Shown: positions 52,508 through 62,292 of the stretch, in pieces
How the letters are laid out: each line of letters starts with the position of its first letter
How positions within the stretch are numbered: position 1 is the stretch's first letter
From: Erysipelotrichaceae bacterium
Lineage (GTDB): Bacteria > Bacillota_I > Bacilli_A > Erysipelotrichales > Erysipelotrichaceae
Assembly (NCBI GenBank): GCA_030526485.1
Contig: JAUNCS010000006.1
Span: 1-64,000, forward strand
Length of the DNA stretch: 64,000 nt
Direction: 5' to 3'
Program-made: the position numbers and the translations under genes
The notes under the pieces: model-generated
Databases searched by the model: none
The model's input: the letters and a program-made list of their open reading frames with translations, nothing else
What the model was told of the DNA's origin: nothing

Positions 52508-53255
52508 AAAAATACTTTTCAATATTATTTTCAATATATGTCTTCTTTTCCAGACCAAACTTTTCCTCAATTAATCCAGAATCAACAAATTCCTTTACAT
52601 CGCCCTGATAAATAATTGAACCCTTATCCATCAGAATGATTTCATCAGCGATATTCAAGGCCTCGTTGATATCGTGTATTGTCAGGATAATGGTTTTGCC
52701 AGTGTCTTTTAATTGTTTTAGATGTTTCTTAAATCTTTTGCGATATAGAGCATCTAAAGCACTGGTCGCCTCATCCATTAAAAGAATATCGGAATTCTGG
52801 CAGTACAGCATTGCAAAGTAGGACTGTTGTCTTTCACCTCCTGATAAATGACAGACAAGATTCTTTCTTAAAGACTCAATCTCGCAAAGTTTAATCGCTT
52901 TATCAGCTAATTCATAATCATCACTGTTTAGTCTTCCCATATCATCTGAATAAGGAAAGCGTCCCATACTTACAAGTGTTTCAACACTGATGGCAGGTCT
53001 AGGCAAGACTTGAGGCATTAAAGAAATCTTTTGTGCTCTTTCCTTGTCCTTAAAATCCTTAATATTTTTATCATTTATATAAATATCGCCATTATATTTC
53101 TGTTGTATATAAGACAGACATCTAAGAAGTGTTGTCTTACCTGAACCATTTTTACCCAATATGACAGTAATTTTATTATCAGAAAAAGAAAGATTTACAT
53201 CTTTCAATACTTCTTTTTTGCCATATTTCAGATTCAGATTAGTACACTTGATCAT
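52500..53255 (-). CDS. Metal-chelate/tetrapyrrole-type ABC importer ATPase
   Basis: This 251-residue ATPase is of the FecE/BtuD class: Walker A GKNGSGKTT, signature HLSGGERQQSYFAMLY, Walker B ILLMDEATSALDA and H-loop TIHDINEAL. It is the last gene of the operon; its ATG overlaps the permease stop by 4 bases. Confidence 0.88.
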   Translation of the reverse strand: MIKCTNLNLKYGKKEVLKDVNLSFSDNKITVILGKNGSGKTTLLRCLSYIQQKYNGDIYINDKNIKDFKDKERAQKISLMPQVLPRPAISVETLVSMGRFPYSDDMGRLNSDDYELADKAIKLCEIESLRKNLVCHLSGGERQQSYFAMLYCQNSDILLMDEATSALDALYRKRFKKHLKQLKDTGKTIILTIHDINEALNIADEIILMDKGSIIYQGDVKEFVDSGLIEEKFGLEKKTYIENNIEKYFYL

Positions 53256-54232
53256 AGACTGTTTCTCTTATTAAACAATAGATAAATAAAGAATGGAGCT
53301 CCAATAAAAGCTAAAATAACACCAGCTGATAATTCACTTGGCGCAAAGACCATACGGCCAATTAAATCAGCAGTAACTGTTAAAATAGAACCTAGTAAAG
53401 CAGTAATAATAATCAGATTGCTCATTCTGGCACCAGCTATCTTTCTGGCCATATGGGGTACAAGCAAGCCGACAAAGCCAAGCAGTCCCGCATAAGTAAC
53501 GCTTGAAGCTGTTAAAGCTGAGGCTAAAAGAAGAGTAACAACTCTTAACTTTTTAACATTAACACCCAAAGAAGAAGCCAGATCATCCTTAAGTAACATG
53601 ATTTCCAATTGATTATTTAGTAAATAAACAAGAATTGCGCCACCAATAATAATGATAGCTGGTAAGGCGATATCCTTGAGATATACACCATTAAAACCAC
53701 CAGTCTGGAAATAGACATAAGATGGTAAAACATCAGGATATAGCTGTGACAACATTGAAATAAAGGCGCTGAATAAAGAACTTACCGCCACACCAGTTAA
53801 AACAATAGAAGTCTTAGAAGAATGGGCTATACTTGATCTTGAAATAGCAATTACCAGAACTGTCGTAAAAAAGGCGCCAATAAATGAGGCTAAGGGAAGC
53901 AAATAGAAACTGCCACCGGCAAAGCACAGTACCAGCATTACCATTAAGCCAGCACCTGAGTTTACACCAATGATATTCGGTGAACATAGTTCATTATCAG
54001 TAATGGTTTGAAGTATTAAACCACTTAAGCCCAGGGCCAAGCCTGAAAGGATAGCACCTAAAACTCTAGGCAGTCTTAATTTAAAGACTATCGTATGACT
54101 GATACTTTTATAATCAGTAAAAGCCTTTATTAAATCATTAAAAGATAAAGAAACACTACCAAAACATAGCCCCATAATAGTGACTATTACAAGCAATATC
54201 GATAAAAGTATGATAGTGTTTCTTTTTTTCAT
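53252..54232 (-). CDS. FecCD-family ABC importer permease
   Basis: This 326-residue permease is of the FecCD/BtuC type with about ten helices: RLPRVLGAILSGLALGLSGLILQT near residue 50, CSPNIIGVNSGAGL, and the coupling segment AGLLGFVGLLVPHMARKIAGAR. It overlaps the binding-protein gene by one base. Confidence 0.9.
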   Translation of the reverse strand: MKKRNTIILLSILLVIVTIMGLCFGSVSLSFNDLIKAFTDYKSISHTIVFKLRLPRVLGAILSGLALGLSGLILQTITDNELCSPNIIGVNSGAGLMVMLVLCFAGGSFYLLPLASFIGAFFTTVLVIAISRSSIAHSSKTSIVLTGVAVSSLFSAFISMLSQLYPDVLPSYVYFQTGGFNGVYLKDIALPAIIIIGGAILVYLLNNQLEIMLLKDDLASSLGVNVKKLRVVTLLLASALTASSVTYAGLLGFVGLLVPHMARKIAGARMSNLIIITALLGSILTVTADLIGRMVFAPSELSAGVILAFIGAPFFIYLLFNKRNSL

Positions 54233-55152
54233 TAGTATAAAATATCCGCTAAAGCCTTATAAGCAGCAGCCCACTTCTGATTTGGCTTATAGTTAAATAA
54301 GTCCTTTTCTACAAAGTAATAATTATTATTAAGAACGGCCTTCAAATCCTTCCAGCCATCTTCCTTAAGTAACGATTCCATATATAACTGACTGTCATTA
54401 CCCTTACCCTGACAAACGATTAAGATGATATCCGGATCCTTGTTTACAATTTCTTCCAAAGATAACTCATCAGTCAATAAGTTGCCTGGTTCAACAATAT
54501 TCTTGGCACCCAACTCATCAATCATGACACAGGCAAAGTGATCTTCAGCTGTTTTAGCTCTTGTTGAATTAAAAGCCGAACCAGCTCTGATGAATAAGTA
54601 TGATGGACCATCACCCTTATTATCACTAATTATCTTGTCAGCTTCTTCTTTTACTTTAACACCATATTCCTCATATACTTCTGGACATTCATTGATATCA
54701 GTAAAGATTTTTAGAATGCTTAAATAATCATCGATGTTTTCTTCTCTAAAAGCTGCACAAGGCACACCCATATCCTTAAGCATATTATAAGCTTCAACTT
54801 GAGCACTTAAATCAGCAGTAACAATAAGAAAATCGGGATTGCTGGCAATAAGTTTTTCATTATCAATCTTTAAACCAGCACCATCATTTACCAGTTCTAC
54901 ACCCTCTTTAACAAAGCCTCTTGTAACAGAGTCACCAACTGTTGCAACTACTTCACCCTTGGCTAAAGTCCAGATTTCTGCATATGAAGAAAACAGTACA
55001 GCAACTCTTTCAGGCTTCTTTTCCAGTACTACTTCATTTCCCAGGGAATCTGTAAATGAGTAATAATAAGAATTATTGACTACTTCTTCCTTTTTTTGAC
55101 AGCCACTTAAGACCATCAGACCCAAAAATAATACAACTAATAACTTTTTCAT
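54232..55152 (-). CDS. FecB/BtuF-like binding lipoprotein
   Basis: This 306-residue lipoprotein has lipobox VLSGC. Its core is the helical-backbone type: DSLGNEVVLEKKPERVAVLFSSYAEIW, SVTRGFVKEGVELVNDGAGLKID, then DFLIVTADLS. Ligands of the class include ferric siderophores, heme and cobalamin. The start is the ATG at 55152, two bases past the chelatase stop; the longer frame to 55179 overlaps that gene. Confidence 0.85.
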   Translation of the reverse strand: MKKLLVVLFLGLMVLSGCQKKEEVVNNSYYYSFTDSLGNEVVLEKKPERVAVLFSSYAEIWTLAKGEVVATVGDSVTRGFVKEGVELVNDGAGLKIDNEKLIASNPDFLIVTADLSAQVEAYNMLKDMGVPCAAFREENIDDYLSILKIFTDINECPEVYEEYGVKVKEEADKIISDNKGDGPSYLFIRAGSAFNSTRAKTAEDHFACVMIDELGAKNIVEPGNLLTDELSLEEIVNKDPDIILIVCQGKGNDSQLYMESLLKEDGWKDLKAVLNNNYYFVEKDLFNYKPNQKWAAAYKALADILY

Positions 55153-55153
55153 A

Positions 55154-55801
55154 TTAAATACCCTTATAGATGATTTCAATCAATTCATCCATTTCACCTA
55201 AACACTGATCAGAATATCTGAATTCAGGATGTTCTTCCATAAATTCCAGATAGTGATGACCCCTTGAAATAAATAAAGGGAAGACCAGAAAATCCTTTTC
55301 ATCTATTTCATCATGCATAAAAGAAAGCTTAATATCCCCTCTACCCATTTCTTTCAACAAGTCAAAGTAATCCTCATTGTGACCAAGCTTACTGCCATGA
55401 CCCAACAATAGATATCTTTCACCATTTTCTATTAATAATCCATTAAGTAAAGAAACAATCTCTTTCCTGTTCTGTTTCAGTATAGGTTCTAAAATATCCA
55501 CCCTATCAAACATATCCTTATCAACAGCTTTTAAAAGTCTTTGATACTCAACACCATCAGCCATAATTAACGGAACGATTAAGATGTCTTTATATCCTTC
55601 TTCTTTTAAATCATTTAAACAGTCTTTTACCAGTTTAAGATTTAAAGTCTTTAAAAAAATGGTGCTAGTTAAAGCCAGAAAACAAGGTTTGTTTAACTTT
55701 TTAACTAGTCCCTGATATATTTTATAGAATGTTTTTTCAAATTCAGCAGGCCTGCCTGTACCAAAACAGGCAAGCACTACTGCATCATAATTTTTTAGCA
55801 C
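55154..55801 (-). CDS. CbiK-like anaerobic sirohydrochlorin chelatase
   Basis: This 215-residue protein resembles anaerobic cobaltochelatase CbiK: IVPLIMADGVEYQRLL, the metal-site GHGSKLGHNEDY and a C-terminal HH in ISRGHHYLEFMEEH. CbiK is about 264 residues, so this is short. With a siroheme enzyme upstream it may insert iron into sirohydrochlorin for siroheme, or cobalt for a corrinoid. No other tetrapyrrole genes are in view. It overlaps the upstream gene by 7 bases. Confidence 0.75.
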   Translation of the reverse strand: MLKNYDAVVLACFGTGRPAEFEKTFYKIYQGLVKKLNKPCFLALTSTIFLKTLNLKLVKDCLNDLKEEGYKDILIVPLIMADGVEYQRLLKAVDKDMFDRVDILEPILKQNRKEIVSLLNGLLIENGERYLLLGHGSKLGHNEDYFDLLKEMGRGDIKLSFMHDEIDEKDFLVFPLFISRGHHYLEFMEEHPEFRYSDQCLGEMDELIEIIYKGI

Positions 55802-58353
55802 TTAGCTCCACCGATAACGGTCTTCTTTAGAATTTCTTCCTTGTCGATCTTACCATTTAGAAGCTTGTCTTCAACGTAATCGAAACCTAAACGATCGATT
55901 GTATCAGAGAATCTTTCACCAGTGATACCTTCATCACGGAATAATAGAATTGCCTTTTCAACAATTTCCATAACTTCTGCTTCAGTAGTGAAGACTTTTC
56001 TTAGAGGTACACCGTACTTAACACGTTTACCCCATCTGCCGCCGATAGCAATCTTGTAACCATAAGTACCATCTTCAATAGCCTTGAATGGACACTTACC
56101 GATACATCTGCCACAGTGGTTACATTCATCAGGATTAATTACCAGCTTGCCATCAGCAACCTTAGCGATCTTGATAGGACAAGTATTTTCTACCTGACAA
56201 ACCTTACAGCCATGACACTTGCTAGCATCAAATACTGGAACTCTTTGACCAATGATACCTAGGTCATTTAGATCAGGCTTAACACAGTTGTTTGGACAGC
56301 CACCAACTGCAATCTTGAACTTATGAGGAAGAGTAACTGTATGCCACTTGATATAGAATTCGTTATGAAGTTTTTCACTTAGACCATAAGAATCTAATAA
56401 ACCGTATTGACATGTAGTACCCTTACAAGCAACTACTGGTCTTACAAGTGAACCAGTACCACCTGTATCTAGACCTCTTTCCTTTAGATAAGCGATACAG
56501 TCATCAATCTTATCAAATGGTACGCCCTGGATTTCCAGAGTAAGTCTTGTAGTCATAGCTACTTCACCTGAACCAAATAGAGCAGAAGCTTCTAGAACTG
56601 CACGATGTTCATCAGCAGTAATCTTACCGTTACGAGTAATTACACGAACGTTGAATACATCTGGATATCTCTTATCCTGTAAGCAACCTAAGCCCTTAAC
56701 ACGCTTGATTTCGCTAGCAGGAAGAGTACCAGTGATCTTAACCTTAACTGGAGTGAAAGTTAAGCCACCTTCAAGTACCTTAGTATTTGTGTAACCAAAG
56801 CTTCTTAATCTGTTTTGAGCAAGGTAAGCTCTCTTACCCTTGCCACAAACAAGCAGGATCTTAGCATCTTTATCTAAACCTTCAACAGGTCCATTAATCT
56901 TTTCGAAGTTAACAGCCTTAGCACCAGCAACTGTTGGAACAGCCTGTACATCTACTACTGTGTAATCAGCACAAGCACCAGCAGCATATTCAACTGGAGT
57001 AACTGTATCTAACTTACCACTCATCTTGTTTTCAAGAACAAAGCATGCGTTAACCAGCGGATGGATAGCAGTTGAGAATGGAGGTGCATAAGCGAAGTCC
57101 ATATCTAAGTAGTCTTCAACCTTTAGACCAACAGATAGACCTACAACTGCAGCATCTACTACCTTATCTACACATTCATCGCCTAATACCTGGATACCAA
57201 GTAATTTGCCGCTAGCCTTATCAGCTACAAGCTTAACGATTAGTGAAGAAGAACCAGGCATGTAATGAGGCTTGTTTTCAACTACTGAAACAGCAGTTAC
57301 TACATCAAAGCCAGCATCCTTAGCAGCCTTTTCAGTTAAACCAGTTCTACCAGCATTGAAGCCTTCAGTTAGTTTAACAACACCAGTACCTAAGCAGCCA
57401 TGGTAAGCAGCATCCTGACCAGCTAAGTTCTTAGCTAATAAACGACCTGTAATATTAGCAGTAGAACCCATCTGTGAGCGTTGTGCAGTACCAGTGATTC
57501 TATTCTTAACGATAGCGCAATCACCTACTGCATATACATCAGCAACTGAAGTAGCCATCTTTTCATCAACAACGATAGAGCCATTGATCATTTCTAAACC
57601 ACTTACAAATGAAGTAGCAGGTCTTACACCAATTGCCATAACTACTACATCACCAGCTAACTTCTGGCCATTAGCGATAATGCCATCAGCCTTAGTTTCA
57701 CCTGTGATTTCTTCAATCTTAGAAGATAACTGAATTCTAGTGCCGCTGTTTCTTAATACCTTAGTAGCATAGTCTGCAACTTCGCTATCAAGTAAACCAG
57801 TAAGAACCTGATCAGCCATATCGACAACAGTTACATTTAAGCCCTGTTTTCTTAAGTTTTCAGCGATTTCTAATCCAATGAAACCAGCACCAGCAACAAC
57901 AGCTGACTTGCAGTTGTTGTCCTTAACATACTTTCTTAAAGCAATCGCATCACTTGGCTGTCTCATAGGGAAGACGCCTTCAAGATCAATACCCTTTAAT
58001 GGAGGTAAGATTGGTTCAGCACCAGAAGCGATGATTAACTTGTCATAAGTTTCGCTTAATTCTTCGCCACCCTTAACTGCCTTAACAGTCTTAGCAGCAA
58101 AATCTACACCAGTAACTTCGCATTCAGTCACAACATTAGCCAATGTTAGACCTTCATACTTTTCTGGAGTATTCACAATTAGTTCAGCTTCGTTTTCAAT
58201 CACACCGCCAACATAGTAAGGTAATCCGCAACCAGCATAAGAGATATCTTTACTCTTAGTTAGGATTTTTACTTCAGCAAATGGATTTTCACGACGCAAT
58301 TTAGCCGCAACCTTAGTACCAGCTGCGACGCCACCGATAATTATAATTTTCAT
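55795..58353 (-). CDS. CoA-disulfide reductase / rhodanese / siroheme reductase fusion
   Basis: This 852-residue three-part protein starts with an FAD/NAD(P)H disulfide reductase (residues 1-445, GGVAAGTKVAAKLRR, active Cys42 in SYAGCGLPYY, YAVGDCAIV). Residues 455-540 are a rhodanese domain with active-site Cys503 in VCGKGKRAY. Residues 555-852 are a sulfite-reductase-like part: siroheme/4Fe-4S cysteines C643, C648, C686, C690 (CKGTTC and GGCPNNC) and a two-cluster ferredoxin (C713, C716, C719, C725 and C744, C747, C750, C754), in the order of AsrC. It is likely to reduce persulfide, sulfite or polysulfide. GGAGG precedes the ATG. Confidence 0.88.
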   Translation of the reverse strand: MKIIIIGGVAAGTKVAAKLRRENPFAEVKILTKSKDISYAGCGLPYYVGGVIENEAELIVNTPEKYEGLTLANVVTECEVTGVDFAAKTVKAVKGGEELSETYDKLIIASGAEPILPPLKGIDLEGVFPMRQPSDAIALRKYVKDNNCKSAVVAGAGFIGLEIAENLRKQGLNVTVVDMADQVLTGLLDSEVADYATKVLRNSGTRIQLSSKIEEITGETKADGIIANGQKLAGDVVVMAIGVRPATSFVSGLEMINGSIVVDEKMATSVADVYAVGDCAIVKNRITGTAQRSQMGSTANITGRLLAKNLAGQDAAYHGCLGTGVVKLTEGFNAGRTGLTEKAAKDAGFDVVTAVSVVENKPHYMPGSSSLIVKLVADKASGKLLGIQVLGDECVDKVVDAAVVGLSVGLKVEDYLDMDFAYAPPFSTAIHPLVNACFVLENKMSGKLDTVTPVEYAAGACADYTVVDVQAVPTVAGAKAVNFEKINGPVEGLDKDAKILLVCGKGKRAYLAQNRLRSFGYTNTKVLEGGLTFTPVKVKITGTLPASEIKRVKGLGCLQDKRYPDVFNVRVITRNGKITADEHRAVLEASALFGSGEVAMTTRLTLEIQGVPFDKIDDCIAYLKERGLDTGGTGSLVRPVVACKGTTCQYGLLDSYGLSEKLHNEFYIKWHTVTLPHKFKIAVGGCPNNCVKPDLNDLGIIGQRVPVFDASKCHGCKVCQVENTCPIKIAKVADGKLVINPDECNHCGRCIGKCPFKAIEDGTYGYKIAIGGRWGKRVKYGVPLRKVFTTEAEVMEIVEKAILLFRDEGITGERFSDTIDRLGFDYVEDKLLNGKIDKEEILKKTVIGGAKC

Positions 58354-58385
58354 TTAGCGCCTCCTGATTATAATATCTACCTGGT

Positions 58386-58420
58386 CCTTTAATTCTAGTG
58401 ACCATTCTAGGAATGAGAAA
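58386..58420 (-). promoter_or_regulatory. Promoter and operator-like repeat of fusion-gene operon
   Basis: The minus strand reads TTTCTC (58415-58420), a 17-base spacer and TAGAAT (58392-58397), with CTAGAAT occurring twice 12 bases apart. The segment 58386-58413 resembles the Rrf2 intergenic site, with the shared order CCTAG, GGTCA, TAG, ATTAA, GG. Leader is about 27 nt with GGAGG. Confidence 0.45.
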
Positions 58421-58423
58421 AAG

Positions 58424-58454
58424 TACTGATTTGTTTAATTAAATAAATTCAGTA
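58424..58454. repeat. AT-rich palindrome upstream of the promoter
   Basis: TACTGA and TCAGTA ends enclose TTTGTTTAA / TTAAATAAA arms, forming an imperfect 16-bp stem. It lies just upstream of the -35. Outside it, ATGAGAAAA (58413-58421) and TTTTCTCAT (58473-58481) form a second, wider dyad. It could be an activator site or UP element. The rest of the region to 58576 shows nothing I recognise. Confidence 0.4.
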
Positions 58455-58576
58455 TAAAACAATAAAATATTCTTTTCTCATATTTTCTATATCAATTATA
58501 TCAAACACTTATTTCCGATAAGCATAACCTGTTAAACAATATATTCATAATCCGACACTTTCAATAATCTGTGTAT

Positions 58577-58605
58577 CAAAAAAGTGTGGCCTAAACCACA
58601 CTTTT
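58577..58605 (-). terminator. Terminator after purL
   Basis: A 10-bp stem AAAAGTGTGG / CCACACTTTT with a 6-nt loop, followed by further T residues on the minus strand, 6 bases after the purL stop. Confidence 0.9.
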
Positions 58606-58610
58606 CATCA

Positions 58611-61600
58611 TTATTTCTTAAAGTAATTAACAGCTGATCTGAATAGACCAAGTTCATAGTTACCTGGAACATTCTTATAAAGATCTTTACCGATACGTTC
58701 AGAGTGACCCATCTTACCAAGTACTCTGCCATCAGGTGAAGTGATACCTTCAATCGCGAAGAATGAACCATTAGGGTTGTATTCAGTATCCATAGAAGGA
58801 TTGCCTTCTAAATCAACATACTGCGTAGCAACCTGACCATTAGCAGCTAACTGCTTTAATAGTTCTCTATCACCAACGAAACGGCCTTCACCATGAGAAA
58901 CCGGAACTGCAACTACATCACCAGTATTAACTTCACTTAACCATGGAGACATATTTGAAGCAACTCTTGTATGAACAACCTTAGACTGGTGTCTAGAAAT
59001 TGTATTGTAAGTAAGAGTTGGACACTTATCATCAGTATCGATAATCTTGCCATAAGGAACTAAGCCCAGTTTTACCAGAGCCTGGAAACCATTACAGATA
59101 CCAAGCATTAGACCACCACGATTATCCAGCATATCAGTTACTGCTTCCTTAACTACTGGAGCACGGAAGAAGGCAGTAATAAACTTAGCCGAACCATCTG
59201 GTTCATCACCACCAGAGAAACCACCAGGGATAACAATCATATTAGCCTTCTTAATAGCTTCAGCAAATTCTTTAGCGCTTTCCTCAACATCAGCACTTGT
59301 TAAGTTTCTGATAACGAAAATTTCTGCCTCAGCACCAGCTTCAATTAAAGCATTAGCCGTATCATATTCACAGTTAGTACCAGGGAAGACTGGAATTAGA
59401 GCTAATGGCTTATCAGTTCTATAAGCTTCAGGAGCTCTTAAATTAGACTTCTTATCATAAGAGAAAGTTGGAACTTCCTTTTCATTTTCTTCAACTGCAA
59501 GCGGATATACCTTAGCCAAAGTCTTTTCATTAAGTTCAAATAATTCCTTAATAGAAACTCTATCTTCACCTAAAGTGATATAGCTATCAGCACTTGTATG
59601 ACCTAATACCACGCCGGCTTCTTCCTTCATTTCAGCAATAATAGCAGCTGGCATAGACTGGTATAGGTTTACATCCTTGTTAGTTAATTCAAAACCTACT
59701 TCATTACCGAAAGACATCTTCATGATAGCTTCCGCAATACCACCTTCTACAGCGTAAGCAGATAAGACTTTACCTTCATTCTTTAAAGCCATGAAAGAAT
59801 CCCACATCTGTACAGCGTCTTCAATCTTGTCACAAGTAAATAGACATACTGGATTATTAGCTGCCTTGAATTCAGTTGTAAGAACTTCATCAGCCTTAAG
59901 TGGAGCTACCGCAAAAGAAATTAAAGTAGGCGGAACATCCAAGTCAAGGAATGAACCAGACATTGAGTCCTTACCACCAATAGCAGCAGCACCGATTTCC
60001 ATTTGCGCATCTAAAGCACCAAGTAAAGCAGAGAAAGGCTTGCCCCATCTTTTTGGTTCATTCTTTAGTTTTTCAAAGAATTCCTGGAAAGACAGGTAAA
60101 CTTTCTTATAATCACCACCAGCAGCTACAATCTTAGCTACAGATGAATAAACACTGGCCTTAGCACCATCATATGGGTCAACACTTGTAAGATCTGGATC
60201 AAAGCCCCAAGACATTAATGAAGCCTGTTTAGTAGTCTGACCAGGTAATACCGGGAATAATGCCGCCATAACCTGGGCAGGAGAGTGTTGAGTCTTACCG
60301 CCAAATGGTAAAAGGATACTCTTAGCACCGATAGTAGAGTCAAAACGCTCAGTTAAGCCTCTTCTAGAAGCACTCTTTAAGCTTGAAGCCATAGTTCTTA
60401 AATCATTAGCTTCAATATGGCCGTAATTAGAACGATCGCACTTTTCAATCTTTACATTAGTATGCTTAACAGCACCATTTGTATTTAAGAATTCTCTAGA
60501 AAGGTCAGCAATCTTTTCACCCTTCCAGCTCATAACCATTCTTGGGCTTTCAGTAACTACTGCTACTCGATAAGCCTCCAGATTTTCTTTTTCAGCAGCC
60601 TTGATGAAAGTATCAACATCCTTAGGATCTAATACTACCGCCATTCTTTCCTGAGATTCAGAAATAGCTAATTCTGTACCATCAAGACCATCATATTTCT
60701 TTCTAACAGCATCTAGATTGATTTCCAAGCCATCAGCAAGTTCACCAATCGCAACAGAAACGCCACCAGCACCAAAGTCATTACATCTCTTGATTAATCT
60801 TGTAACGTTGCCATCTCTAAACAGACGCTGAATTTTTCTTTCTTCAGGGGCATTACCCTTTTGAACTTCACTGGCCATAGTCTGTAAAGACTTCATGTTG
60901 TGAGACTTACTTGAACCAGTCGCACCACCAATACCATCTCTACCAGTTCTACCACCAAGTAAGACAATAACGTCACCTGGACTTGGAACTTCTCTTACGA
61001 CATTAGCCTTAGGGGCAGCACCAACCAGGGCACCACATTCTAAACGCTTAGCCACATAACCTTCATGGTATACTTCCGCAACATGACCTGTAGCCAAACC
61101 AATCTGGTTACCATAAGAAGAATAACCAGCAGCTGCACGCTGAGCAATCTTTCTTTGAGGAAGTTTGCCAGGAATTGTATCTTTTAAGGAAACAGTTGGA
61201 TCACCACCACCTGTAAATCTCATAGCCTGGTGTACATAGACACGACCTGAAAGCGGGTCTCTGATACAGCCACCAATACAAGTAGCTGCACCACCAAATG
61301 GTTCGATTTCAGTTGGGTGGTTATGTGTTTCGTTCTTAAACATTAATAACCAGTCTTCATCCTTGCCATCAACATCAGCCACAACATTAATTGAGCAGGC
61401 ATTGATTTCTTCAGAAGAATCTATTTCTGGAGTTAAACCTCTCTTCTTTAAAGTCTTGGCACCAATAGTAGCCAAATCCATTAAAGTCTTAGGACGCTTG
61501 CTGGCCTTTTCCTCACCATATACTTCAACACGGTAGTTCAAGTATCTTTCATAAGCCGCCTTATCCTTTTCATCTTCGATTTCAATTTCATCAAGATGAG

Positions 61601-62291
61601 TAGAGAAAGTAGTGTGACGGCAATGATCTGACCAGTAAGTATCAACTACTCTGATTTCAGTAATAGTTGGATCTCTTTGTTCATCTTCCTTGAAATACTT
61701 CTGAAGGAATAATAAATCATCAATATCCATCGCTAAACCTAACTTATCCAGTAAGTTATTTAACTCATCCTTATCCATATTGATGAAACCTGTAACAGTT
61801 TCAACCTTGCTAGGAATAGCATATTCCTGATGTAAAGTTTCAGGTAAATCAAGACTTGCTTCTCTTGTTTCAACGGGGTTGATCAGATAATGAGAAATAG
61901 CGCTCATTTCTTCGTCAGTGATTTCACCAGCGAAACCATAGATTTTCGCATGTCTGACAATTGGTCTTTCCTTTTGTGAAAGCAACTGAATACATTGCGC
62001 AGCAGAGTCTGCACGCTGATCAAACTGACCAGGAAGAGCTTCAACCGCTAACCATTTATCAGCTTCACTTAAATCAATATTTTCATAAACATTATCAACC
62101 GGTGGTTCAGAAAAAACAGTTGTAACCGCACGGTCAAATAAGTCTTTTTCGATATCTTCAACATCATATCTGTTTAAGATACGAACATTTTTAACACTCT
62201 TAATGCCTAAAAAGCTGTGTAATTCACTTAACAGGCTTTCAGCTTCTGGTGCAAAACCAGGCTTCTTTTCTGAATATATACGATAAACCAT
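58611..62291 (-). CDS. purL: Phosphoribosylformylglycinamidine synthase PurL (single-chain)
   Basis: This 1226-residue large-type FGAM synthase converts FGAR, glutamine and ATP to FGAM. It has the N-terminal linker, the duplicated AIRS-like ATP domains (FKNETHNHPTEIEPFGGAATCIGGCIRDPLSGR and VGAAAIGGKDSMSGSF), and the C-terminal glutamine amidotransferase with nucleophile Cys in MLGICNGFQAL, oxyanion GGFSGGDEPDGS and His/Glu in SHGEGRF. The single-chain form is like that of proteobacteria and some clostridia, unlike the PurS/PurQ/PurL set of bacilli. Confidence 0.97.
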   Translation of the reverse strand: MVYRIYSEKKPGFAPEAESLLSELHSFLGIKSVKNVRILNRYDVEDIEKDLFDRAVTTVFSEPPVDNVYENIDLSEADKWLAVEALPGQFDQRADSAAQCIQLLSQKERPIVRHAKIYGFAGEITDEEMSAISHYLINPVETREASLDLPETLHQEYAIPSKVETVTGFINMDKDELNNLLDKLGLAMDIDDLLFLQKYFKEDEQRDPTITEIRVVDTYWSDHCRHTTFSTHLDEIEIEDEKDKAAYERYLNYRVEVYGEEKASKRPKTLMDLATIGAKTLKKRGLTPEIDSSEEINACSINVVADVDGKDEDWLLMFKNETHNHPTEIEPFGGAATCIGGCIRDPLSGRVYVHQAMRFTGGGDPTVSLKDTIPGKLPQRKIAQRAAAGYSSYGNQIGLATGHVAEVYHEGYVAKRLECGALVGAAPKANVVREVPSPGDVIVLLGGRTGRDGIGGATGSSKSHNMKSLQTMASEVQKGNAPEERKIQRLFRDGNVTRLIKRCNDFGAGGVSVAIGELADGLEINLDAVRKKYDGLDGTELAISESQERMAVVLDPKDVDTFIKAAEKENLEAYRVAVVTESPRMVMSWKGEKIADLSREFLNTNGAVKHTNVKIEKCDRSNYGHIEANDLRTMASSLKSASRRGLTERFDSTIGAKSILLPFGGKTQHSPAQVMAALFPVLPGQTTKQASLMSWGFDPDLTSVDPYDGAKASVYSSVAKIVAAGGDYKKVYLSFQEFFEKLKNEPKRWGKPFSALLGALDAQMEIGAAAIGGKDSMSGSFLDLDVPPTLISFAVAPLKADEVLTTEFKAANNPVCLFTCDKIEDAVQMWDSFMALKNEGKVLSAYAVEGGIAEAIMKMSFGNEVGFELTNKDVNLYQSMPAAIIAEMKEEAGVVLGHTSADSYITLGEDRVSIKELFELNEKTLAKVYPLAVEENEKEVPTFSYDKKSNLRAPEAYRTDKPLALIPVFPGTNCEYDTANALIEAGAEAEIFVIRNLTSADVEESAKEFAEAIKKANMIVIPGGFSGGDEPDGSAKFITAFFRAPVVKEAVTDMLDNRGGLMLGICNGFQALVKLGLVPYGKIIDTDDKCPTLTYNTISRHQSKVVHTRVASNMSPWLSEVNTGDVVAVPVSHGEGRFVGDRELLKQLAANGQVATQYVDLEGNPSMDTEYNPNGSFFAIEGITSPDGRVLGKMGHSERIGKDLYKNVPGNYELGLFRSAVNYFKK

Positions 62292-62292
62292 C

